NCBI GenBank assembly: GCA_004294945.1
Contig: SHOL01000002.1
Location: forward strand, 1 to 43,774
Source of the DNA: Treponema sp.
GTDB taxonomy: Bacteria; Spirochaetota; Spirochaetia; Treponematales; Treponemataceae
Direction of reading: 5' to 3'
Length of the DNA: 43,774 bases
The translations under genes were made by a program, and so were the position numbers. The stretch's first letter is position 1. The number at the start of each line of letters is the position of its first letter. Of the stretch, positions 38,242 to 43,774 are shown piece by piece. The notes below the pieces were generated by a model that did not search any database, was not told where the DNA came from, and saw nothing but the letters and a program-made list of their open reading frames with translations.

Positions 38242-38751
38242 TTATGCTTGTTCTGCCTTCTTGTCCGCAACGGCCTGCAGGGTTCGCGCAAGCTTGGAAG
38301 TATTTCCGAGCATGGCGGACATAAGCATCGAAATAAGCTCCTTCTTTCCCGGAAGCCTGGAGTATGCCTCGATTTTTTTGGAATCATACACCTCACCGCC
38401 GATAAGAGCACCCTTGATAACAAGAGCGGGAACTTCCTTCGAAAAATCAAAAAGAATCTTTGCCGCAGCTCCTGATTCTTCCCCGGCGAGAGCGACAGCT
38501 GTCGGACCGGTAAGATAGGAAGCCACGTCGCCGGCCTTCATCTCTTCGAAGGCAATGCGCGCAAAGTTATTCTTTACAACCTTGTACGAGCATCCTTTTT
38601 CGCGAAGCTGCCGACGAAGATCCGAAATTTGGGCAACAGTCAGCCCGCGATATTCGGTAAAAATGTAGTCGGAGGACTTTTCAAAGCGCGCCTTGATGTC
38701 AGCAATTGCCGCAGTCTTGGCTGCCTGGAGTTTTTTTGCTTGAACTGCCAT
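38242..38751 (-). CDS. rplJ: 50S ribosomal protein L10
   Basis: Stalk base protein, 169 residues. FTEYRGLTVAQISDLRRQLR and YKVVKNNFARIAFE are typical; the C-terminal helix binds L7/L12 dimers. It starts two bases after rplA. Confidence 0.96.
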   Translation of the reverse strand: MAVQAKKLQAAKTAAIADIKARFEKSSDYIFTEYRGLTVAQISDLRRQLREKGCSYKVVKNNFARIAFEEMKAGDVASYLTGPTAVALAGEESGAAAKILFDFSKEVPALVIKGALIGGEVYDSKKIEAYSRLPGKKELISMLMSAMLGNTSKLARTLQAVADKKAEQA

Positions 38752-38753
38752 GA

Positions 38754-39434
38754 TTATTCTCCTGTCTTGTAATCAATCCAGACACCGGGGCTCATTGTAG
38801 AGCTTACGGAAACAGACTGGACAAAATCGGCCTTCGCGTCGGACGGCTTTTTGCGCATCATTTCAACAAGGAACGCACTGATGTTTTCGGCAATCTTGTC
38901 CGAATCCATGGAAACCTTGCCAACTGCAAGATGGATAACACCCGTCTTGTCTGCACGAAATTCAACCCGGCCCTTCTTGAGCTCATTAATGGCCGCCGCA
39001 ATATCGTTCGTCACCGTACCGGTTTTCGGATTAGGCATAAGCCCCTTCCGTCCCAGAACCATACCAAGACGACCTACGTCTTTCATCATATCGGGAGTAG
39101 CGACGGCAATATCGAATTCGAGCCAGCCGCCCTTCACCTTTTCGATATACTCATCAGAACCGGCGTAAGCCGCACCCGCATCGAGCGCTTCCTTAACGCG
39201 ATCTTCCTTGCAAAACACCATCACTTTCTTTTCCTCGCGGAACTGATGGGGAAGAACAACGGTATCGCGCACAGACTGGCTTTTTCCGAGCTTGAGAGAA
39301 ACATGTACTTCAACAGTTTCATCAAACTTGGCAAATTTGAGTTCTTTAACCAACTCGCAAGCCTTAGCCAGATCATACGCCTTGGCGGGATCATATTTCT
39401 TGAGAGCGTTTCTGTAGTTTTTTCCGTGCTTCAT
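38754..39434 (-). CDS. rplA: 50S ribosomal protein L1
   Basis: Mobile L1-stalk protein, 226 residues. KFDETVEVHVSLKLGKSQSV, GLMPNPKTGTVTNDI and GRVEFRADKTGVIHLAVGK are family signatures. One base separates it from the rplK stop. In E. coli L1 represses its own mRNA at a site before rplK. Confidence 0.97.
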   Translation of the reverse strand: MKHGKNYRNALKKYDPAKAYDLAKACELVKELKFAKFDETVEVHVSLKLGKSQSVRDTVVLPHQFREEKKVMVFCKEDRVKEALDAGAAYAGSDEYIEKVKGGWLEFDIAVATPDMMKDVGRLGMVLGRKGLMPNPKTGTVTNDIAAAINELKKGRVEFRADKTGVIHLAVGKVSMDSDKIAENISAFLVEMMRKKPSDAKADFVQSVSVSSTMSPGVWIDYKTGE

Positions 39435-39435
39435 A

Positions 39436-39867
39436 TCAGCGCTCCACCTCTACACCCATACTGCGAGCAGTACCGGCAATAATCTTTTTGGCAGCTTCGA
39501 CATCATTTGCATTGATATCGGGCATCTTGAGCGTGGCGATTTCTTCAAGCTTGGCCTTGGAAAGAACTGCAACCTTGTGAGTCGATGCATTCTCGGAACC
39601 CTTCTGCAGATTGCACGCCTTCTTGATCAAAACAGATGCAGGCGGGGTCTTCAGAATAAACGTGAAGGTTTTGTCGGAATAGACAGTGATAACGCAAGGA
39701 ATAATCAACCCTGCTTCCATACTCTTTGTGCGATCATTAAACTGCTGCACAAACTGAGGAGCACTGACACCATGAGGTCCAAGCGCAGGTCCAACGGGAG
39801 GAGCGGGAGTCGCTTTTCCGGCGGGGCACTGCAGCTTAATCACAGCCGTGATCTTTTTCTTTGCCAT
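39436..39867 (-). CDS. rplK: 50S ribosomal protein L11
   Basis: GTPase-centre protein, 143 residues; it is also needed for RelA activation in E. coli. Proline-rich N-domain [20 protein letters not shown] and C-domain [20 protein letters not shown] then RSMGVEV are typical. Confidence 0.97.
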   Translation of the reverse strand: MAKKKITAVIKLQCPAGKATPAPPVGPALGPHGVSAPQFVQQFNDRTKSMEAGLIIPCVITVYSDKTFTFILKTPPASVLIKKACNLQKGSENASTHKVAVLSKAKLEEIATLKMPDINANDVEAAKKIIAGTARSMGVEVER

Positions 39868-39919
39868 AAGAATCTCCTATGTGGTGATAACGATGCATTC
39901 AGAGTAACACCCCGAGCCC

Positions 39920-40020
39920 CGTGATTGTCCGCAAGGACAATCACGAAGCTGAAATACCCAGAGAATATTTCAGCATCTCCCATATGAAACAGAAGAAGCC
40001 TTGCCGATACGACAAGGCTT
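39920..40020 (-). promoter_or_regulatory. Three hairpins between nusG and rplK (leader / attenuator)
   Basis: On the minus strand, reading from nusG: AAGCCTTG/CAAGGCTT at 39996-40020 (terminator-like, although its T-run is better on the plus strand), GCTGAAATA/TATTTCAGC at 39948-39974, and a perfect 11-bp stem with a 4-base loop at 39920-39945. The first may end part of the nusG transcripts. The others lie where L1 autoregulation acts in other bacteria. Confidence 0.6.
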
Positions 40021-40034
40021 TTTCATGCTACATG

Positions 40035-40592
40035 CTAAATCTTTTCAACTTGTAATAGATCGACTTCAACCGGTGTTGACCGGCCGAAAATACCAACCAT
40101 AACCCGGAGCTTGTTTTTCTCCAGATTCACTTCTTCGATAACTCCGGTAAACGATTCGAACGGACCTTCTATAATCTTTACCTGTTCGCCAACCGAAAAA
40201 CTTTGCTTGGCCCGAACGGTTTTTTCTCCCTTGATTTCACCCGCTTTCTGCAAAATCGACTTGGCCTCTTCCGCACTGATCGGCTGAGGACGTACGCCAC
40301 CGGGAGTGCCGACAAAACCGGTTACCCCCTGAATCTTGCGAATAGACGAACACGTTGCCTTCCACCCAAGCTCGGGCAATTCCATTTCGATAAGAATATA
40401 ACCAGGAAGGAATTTTTTGGTAACACTCCGCTTTTTCCCGTCTTTAACTTCTACAACTTCTTCAACAGGAACCTTAATATCGGTAATAATATCGGCTGAA
40501 ATTTCACCGTTATCTATGAGAGAACGAATTGTCTTTTCGATTTTGTTCTCATACCCCGAATAGGTATGCAGAATATACCAGCCTCTTGCCAT
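40035..40592 (-). CDS. nusG: Transcription termination/antitermination factor NusG
   Basis: RNA polymerase-binding factor, 185 residues. The NGN domain begins GWYILHTYSGYENKIEKTIR and includes PGYILIEMEL. The KOW domain is FSVGEQVKIIEGPFESFTGV. It starts ten bases after secE, the usual pairing. A short insertion (IKVPVEEVVEVKDGKKRSVT) sits in the NGN domain, as in many bacteria. Confidence 0.97.
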   Translation of the reverse strand: MARGWYILHTYSGYENKIEKTIRSLIDNGEISADIITDIKVPVEEVVEVKDGKKRSVTKKFLPGYILIEMELPELGWKATCSSIRKIQGVTGFVGTPGGVRPQPISAEEAKSILQKAGEIKGEKTVRAKQSFSVGEQVKIIEGPFESFTGVIEEVNLEKNKLRVMVGIFGRSTPVEVDLLQVEKI

Positions 40593-40602
40593 CTGCTACG
40601 CC

Positions 40603-40782
40603 TTAAAATATAAGGTTTACACCGGCTACAAGAACAGCATCAAGCACACCGAGCAGAACAGCAATAACGACGGTCGACACAAGGACAACCTTAACAGCAG
40701 CAATAACATCTTCCCGAGTGGGCCAGACGACCTTGCGAAGCTCGGCCACACATTCCTTCAAAAACTGGACGATTTTTGACAT
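40603..40782 (-). CDS. secE: Preprotein translocase subunit SecE
   Basis: Short gene read directly from the sequence, 59 residues. An amphipathic N-terminal helix with the conserved FLKECVAELRKVVWPTREDV is followed by a single membrane span (VVLVSTVVIAVLLGVLDAVL). SecE clamps the SecY channel. It lies between tRNA-Trp and nusG, a common bacterial order. Confidence 0.97.
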   Translation of the reverse strand: MSKIVQFLKECVAELRKVVWPTREDVIAAVKVVLVSTVVIAVLLGVLDAVLVAGVNLIF

Positions 40783-40807
40783 GCCAGTCCACCTATATAA
40801 AAAGATA

Positions 40808-40880
40808 CAGGCCAGGCAGGACTCGAACCCGCAACATTCGGTTTTGGAGACCGACGCTCTACCATTAGAGCTACTGACCT
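40808..40880 (-). tRNA. tRNA-Trp (CCA anticodon)
   Basis: 73 bases. The acceptor stem AGGTCAG/CTGGCCT closes, the anticodon stem TCGGT/ACCGA frames the loop CTCCAAA with anticodon CCA, and the T-loop reads GGTTCGAGTCC. The 3' CCA end is not encoded. It sits between rpmG and secE. Confidence 0.96.
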
Positions 40881-40922
40881 AGGAGATTCAAAACCTCTCT
40901 TTTCGAGAAGCTTTAAAGCTCC

Positions 40923-40988
40923 TGTGAAATCCAACGGACTTCACAAGACCACCTACAACGAAAGCCTTCCAGCAAGACCGGAAGGCTT
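40923..40988 (-). terminator. Hairpins after rpmG
   Basis: Stem aagccttcc/ggaaggctt at 40962-40988 (perfect 9 bp) and tgtgaa/ttcaca at 40923-40945. The T-run is short, so they may be weak terminators or tRNA-processing landmarks between rpmG and tRNA-Trp. Confidence 0.5.
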
Positions 40989-41013
40989 CTCCCCGGAAAA
41001 CCACCTAAAACCC

Positions 41014-41184
41014 TTACTTTATCTTGGTTTCTTTATGAAGAGTATGCTTGCGATCAAACGGACAATACTTGCTTAACTCGAGCTTGCCCTGCATATTCTT
41101 GCGATTTTTCGAGGTAGTATAGTTTTTGCGCTTGCATTCGCTGCACTGAAGCGCGATCAATTCTGTTGCTGTTTTCTTGGCCAT
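41014..41184 (-). CDS. rpmG: 50S ribosomal protein L33
   Basis: Short gene of 56 residues: [20 protein letters not shown], then [10 protein letters not shown] and [15 protein letters not shown]. Cys14, Cys17 and Cys41 remain but the fourth zinc ligand of the C+ form (usually CPRC) is Asp44 here, so the zinc site is incomplete. It lies between tRNA-Thr and tRNA-Trp. Confidence 0.96.
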   Translation of the reverse strand: MAKKTATELIALQCSECKRKNYTTSKNRKNMQGKLELSKYCPFDRKHTLHKETKIK

Positions 41185-41210
41185 AAAAGTCCCCTTTCAA
41201 GGAAAGATAA

Positions 41211-41283
41211 AGCTCCCGAGCGGGATCGAACCGCTGACCTCAACCTTACCATGGTTGCGCTCTGCCGACTGAGCTACAGGAGC
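41211..41283 (-). tRNA. tRNA-Thr (GGT anticodon)
   Basis: 73 bases. The acceptor stem GCTCCTG/CGGGAGC closes (one T-G pair), the anticodon stem CAACC/GGTTG frames loop ATGGTAA with anticodon GGT, and the T-loop has GGTTCGATCCC. CCA is not encoded. It is the first gene of the tRNA-rpmG-tRNA-secE-nusG unit. Confidence 0.96.
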
Positions 41284-41321
41284 AATAACACGTCGCATCG
41301 ATGCGGTAAAGATGCTTGACT

Positions 41322-41350
41322 AACGTATCAGAGCCGAGACTGTTTGTCAA
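41322..41350 (-). promoter_or_regulatory. Promoter for tRNA-Thr / rpmG / tRNA-Trp / secE / nusG
   Basis: Minus-strand perfect -35 TTGACA (41345-41350) and -10 TACGTT (41322-41327) with a 17-base spacer, about 40 bases before the tRNA. A dispersed repeat lies directly upstream of the -35. Confidence 0.65.
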
Positions 41351-41361
41351 TAGAAAAGCGA

Positions 41362-41423
41362 GCCGATTTCAAGAGTCGTTTACTTTTGAAACCGGCTTTT
41401 GGAGAAAAATCACAAGTCTTTCT
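41362..41423. repeat. Dispersed intergenic repeat, copy B
   Basis: Same plus-strand orientation as the copy at 11129-11193. It has the same hairpin (gccgattt.../...ccggc, about 14 of 16 bases paired) and a 31-base block differing at one base. The second hairpin of copy A is decayed here. Confidence 0.75.
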
Positions 41424-41559
41424 GTTATAAAGGCTTGACCGCCCACCACGCGACTTAAAAAAAAGTACGATCTGCTCATGCCGTGTAGGCAAACCCCGAA
41501 TCAATTTCGTATATTTGACCTGCACGGAAATACAGCACAGACAACAGGAGCTGACACAC

Positions 41560-42417
41560 ATGAGCAATCTGGACGACAAAATAGAAAACATTCTTGCAAG
41601 CTACCAGAGGTTCGGCGGCATCAACCTGACCGACGACAACAACTTCCCGAACAGACAGAGTGTTTTTGCCGTTCTTGCGGATCTGGAAAACGTCATATTT
41701 CCTGGATTCAGAGAAGACTCCTGCCTGGATAACGCAACAATCAGATTTATTACCGGCGAACGGCTCCACCGAATCGCAAAAAACCTGACCGGAGAAGTCC
41801 TGAAAGCCATAAAATACATCTGCCTGATGAACCAGCGTGACGGATCGGGGTGCTACAAATACTCTGAACAAATCGTATTGGCCCTGATCGACGAGATACC
41901 TGAATTTCGACGCCTCGCACTAACCGACGCAAAGGCCGCGCTGGAAGGAGATCCCGCGGCGCGAAGCATCGAGGAAGTTATCCTGTCATACCCTGGACTT
42001 GAGGCCATGATCGTCCATCGCATCGCCTACTTCCTCTACACAAAAGGAGTACCCATAATCCCCAGAATGATGAGCGAATACGTCCATGGAAAAACCGGCA
42101 TCGACATCCATCCAGGGGCGACCATCGGCGAAGAATGCTTTATCGACCACGGCACCGGCGTCGTCATCGGCGAAACCTGCGTGATCGGCAAACATGTCAA
42201 GATCTATCAGGGAGTGACGCTTGGCGCGCTCAGCGTAAAAAAACTGATGGCCGACAAAAAGAGACACCCTACTATAGAAGATAATGTAACAATTTATGCC
42301 GGAGCCACCATACTGGGCGGCGACACCGTGATCGGAGAAGGCAGCGTGATAGGCGGAAATATGTGGATCACCGAATCCGTTGCTCCGGGAAGCAGGGTGT
42401 ATAAAGGATCGAATTGA
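41560..42417 (+). CDS. cysE: Serine O-acetyltransferase
   Basis: Makes O-acetylserine from serine and acetyl-CoA, the first step of cysteine synthesis. 285 residues from the ATG at 41560 (AGGAG upstream). The N-terminal helical domain leads to a left-handed hexapeptide-repeat domain from about residue 180: [40 protein letters not shown] and [19 protein letters not shown]. Catalytic histidines are probably His197 (IDHGTG) and His236 (KRHPTI), matching E. coli His158 and His193. The N-terminal region is longer than in short CysE forms. It overlaps the next gene's TTG start. Confidence 0.93.
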   Translation: MSNLDDKIENILASYQRFGGINLTDDNNFPNRQSVFAVLADLENVIFPGFREDSCLDNATIRFITGERLHRIAKNLTGEVLKAIKYICLMNQRDGSGCYKYSEQIVLALIDEIPEFRRLALTDAKAALEGDPAARSIEEVILSYPGLEAMIVHRIAYFLYTKGVPIIPRMMSEYVHGKTGIDIHPGATIGEECFIDHGTGVVIGETCVIGKHVKIYQGVTLGALSVKKLMADKKRHPTIEDNVTIYAGATILGGDTVIGEGSVIGGNMWITESVAPGSRVYKGSN

Positions 42418-42803
42418 CCACGCCGACCGCCTATAAGCTGAAAATCCTGGATATCGCGATCGCTGCTGTAGTCATCGCCTTCACCGTATGGTCAGGCCTG
42501 GTAGTCTACGGCTCACAAAGCGAAACGGTCCGGGTACGCATTGAAGGAAGCGGTCAATCCTGGCTCTATCCCCTGACCGAGGAGCGGACCATAGCAGTTT
42601 CAGGGCCGCTCGGCGACACGATCGTACGCATTGAAAACGGAACAGCCCGGATCGAAACATCCCCCTGCCCCAACCAGACATGCATCGCAGGCCAACAGAT
42701 CCAGCATGTTGGTGACTGGAACGCATGTCTGCCGAATCGGGTACTTATCCGCGGAGAGGGCGACGGCGCAGAAGACAGCGAAATCGATATTGTTGCCTGG
42801 TAG
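42414..42803 (+). CDS. NusG domain II-like membrane-anchored protein
   Basis: 129 residues with a TTG start that overlaps the cysE stop (TTGA) and an AAAGGA site five bases upstream. One membrane anchor (about residues 11-32, [20 protein letters not shown]) precedes an extracytoplasmic beta domain. [20 protein letters not shown] and [14 protein letters not shown] match the NusG domain II family (PF07009 type) with its conserved cysteines (CPNQTC and CLPN). Function of the family is unclear; it is unrelated to the cytoplasmic NusG role. Confidence 0.8.
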   Translation: MTTPTAYKLKILDIAIAAVVIAFTVWSGLVVYGSQSETVRVRIEGSGQSWLYPLTEERTIAVSGPLGDTIVRIENGTARIETSPCPNQTCIAGQQIQHVGDWNACLPNRVLIRGEGDGAEDSEIDIVAW

Positions 42804-43192
42804 ATTCTTTCGCCCCTTCGAGACGAGGGCGAACCCGGCAAAGACGTGATGATCAAAATAGTGATTGATTGTGATAATGATTGATGGAGTGATCGGTTTT
42901 ACGTATATACCTACCGGTAGGTATAGTGGAGCACACCGGAAATAGTACAAGCACCGAAGCGCGATCACGGGAACAAACCACCGATTCAAGCTATCTTGAA
43001 GCAGAACGATTACCACCAGCGAAGCGCAACGTTCAGAGCTCTTCACAGTAAGCGCCACGAAAGCGGCGACGATCAGACGCGGAAAGGCGGGCTGGAGTTT
43101 GCCTCGACCTCTCCCGCTTCAATTTTTTAATCCACCCCCCAAAAAAAACAGCGTGTTGCCTAAAAAAAAGCAGCGCTTAACAGGCTGATGTT
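42804..43192. other. Gene-free stretch
   Basis: No convincing gene in either strand; short frames here lack ribosome sites and family resemblance. It contains a small stem ttcgccc/gggcgaa (42808-42832), a 20-bp palindrome (42906-42925), a weak plus-strand terminator-like stem before T6 (about 43084-43131) and homopolymer tracts C6A8 (43135-43148) and A8 (43162-43169). Confidence 0.6.
42906..42925. promoter_or_regulatory. 20-bp perfect palindrome (tatacctaccggtaggtata)
   Basis: Every base pairs across a CCGG centre. Size and symmetry suit an operator for a dimeric helix-turn-helix regulator, for example of TetR type, but no regulator gene lies next to it in the window. Confidence 0.6.
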
Positions 43193-43221
43193 TTGTGCCG
43201 AAATTCGGGATGAGGTATACT
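43193..43221 (+). promoter_or_regulatory. Promoter for the surface-protein gene
   Basis: -35 TTGTGC (43193-43198) and -10 TATACT (43216-43221; 5 of 6) with a 17-base spacer, about 70 bases before the ATG. Confidence 0.5.
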
Positions 43222-43292
43222 CTGCGCAGGTTTTCAAAGCAAAATTTGGCGGACAGGCAAAAGGGTTTTACACTTATACGCAGGAGTCCCGG

Positions 43293-43774
43293 ATGAAACA
43301 GGCGAAATTTATTCAATATATATGCGCAATTGCGGTCTTTACCCTGGCGACGCAGGCGGGAGCCTGGGGGGCGACTGTATACTGGCAGGGAACAAGCACT
43401 GATATTTCGAATCCTGCAAACTGGACCTCAAACCCAACTTTGCCGCAGCCGACTGATGATGTGGTTATCGATACAGGACATTTCGCCACTGCATGGCCGA
43501 TATTCGGTGTTACCTACACAATCAACTCGTTGACGATTGGATCAGGGGCATCGGTGACGCTTGCGACCGGGACATTGACGGTTACAGGAACAGCAACAAA
43601 CAACGGGACTTTAACCATTGGTGATGCGACTCTCGGCGCTGGAACCTTTACATTAGATTCAGTTTCAATTACCGGAACCGGCACATCGGGGACGCTGACC
43701 GGGCCAGGCACGATAACGATGCTCAACGCGACAACCGGCGCGACGCTCAACGGCGGTGCCGGGCTGGCGGTGAC
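43293..43774 (+). CDS. Putative secreted repeat-rich surface protein (N-terminal part, cut by window edge)
   Basis: 160 codons are in the window and the frame is open at the edge. The ATG at 43293 has AGGAG six bases upstream. Residues 1-26 look like a signal peptide (hydrophobic ICAIAVFTLATQAGA). The mature start (YWQGTSTDISNPANW, then PTDDVVIDTG) resembles N-termini of large bacterial surface or autotransporter-like proteins. Thr/Gly/Ser-rich beta-type repeats follow (GTLTVTGTATNNGTLTIGDA). No enzyme domain is visible. Exported, outer-surface location and adhesin-like architecture are inferred; true size and C-terminal anchor are outside the window. Confidence 0.75.
   Translation, partial: MKQAKFIQYICAIAVFTLATQAGAWGATVYWQGTSTDISNPANWTSNPTLPQPTDDVVIDTGHFATAWPIFGVTYTINSLTIGSGASVTLATGTLTVTGTATNNGTLTIGDATLGAGTFTLDSVSITGTGTSGTLTGPGTITMLNATTGATLNGGAGLAV

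Noticed and set aside
42600-43058. A 152-residue minus-strand frame after cysE
   Set aside because: It runs antisense into the NusG-II-like gene, has no ribosome site and shows no recognisable domain. It could be a decayed gene, but nothing supports that.

Overview
The window looks like chromosome from a spirochaete, most plausibly a free-living or gut-associated Treponema-type organism of moderate GC. Three things support this: the RNA polymerase beta subunit carries Asn at the position of E. coli Ser531, a residue linked to natural rifampicin resistance in spirochaetes; the ribosomal block lacks fusA, adk, map and infA; and large parts resemble treponemal gene order. The assignment is made by eye, without any database search.

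Layout. (1) 1-1330, minus strand: clpS and the N-terminal part of clpA, which runs off the left edge and starts with GTG. (2) 1422-6817, plus strand: a tightly packed run of exodeoxyribonuclease III, rhomboid protease, release factor 1 (prfA), its glutamine methyltransferase (prmC) and a RelA/SpoT-type (p)ppGpp synthetase with a degraded hydrolase site. (3) 6932-12670, minus strand: a CBS-ACT protein and a complete branched-chain amino acid ABC importer (livF, livG, livM, livH, livJ), with separate promoters for livJ and livHMGF. (4) 12941-28046, minus strand: tuf followed by a fused S10-spc-alpha ribosomal cluster from rpsJ to rplQ, with secY, rpoA and a terminal small zinc-ribbon protein. 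(5) 28701-41283, minus strand: tRNA-Thr, rpmG, tRNA-Trp, secE, nusG, rplKAJL, rpoBC, rpsL and rpsG. (6) 41560-42803, plus strand: cysE and a NusG-domain-II-like membrane-anchored protein. (7) 43293 to the right edge: the start of a secreted, repeat-rich surface protein.

Most of the window is transcription and translation machinery. Promoters could be read upstream of the CBS gene, livH, livJ, tuf, rpsL, the tRNA-Thr/rpmG block and the surface protein. Terminators or attenuator-like hairpins sit after livJ, rplQ/zinc ribbon, rpsG, rpoC, rplL and nusG. The nutritional genes (liv importer, CBS-ACT sensor-like protein, (p)ppGpp synthetase, cysE) flank this block.

No wholly new multi-gene system is evident. 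The points most worth a second look are: a ~165-residue repeat-built linker in ClpA; codon-period tandem repeats in or beside four neighbouring genes of the first 7 kb; the hydrolase-degenerate, ACT-less Rel; three tandem hairpins in the livH leader, part of which recurs 30 kb away; the orphan zinc-ribbon gene ending the alpha operon; a gene-free but structure-rich 480-base stretch upstream of tuf; and a 20-bp perfect palindrome with no regulator gene next to it.
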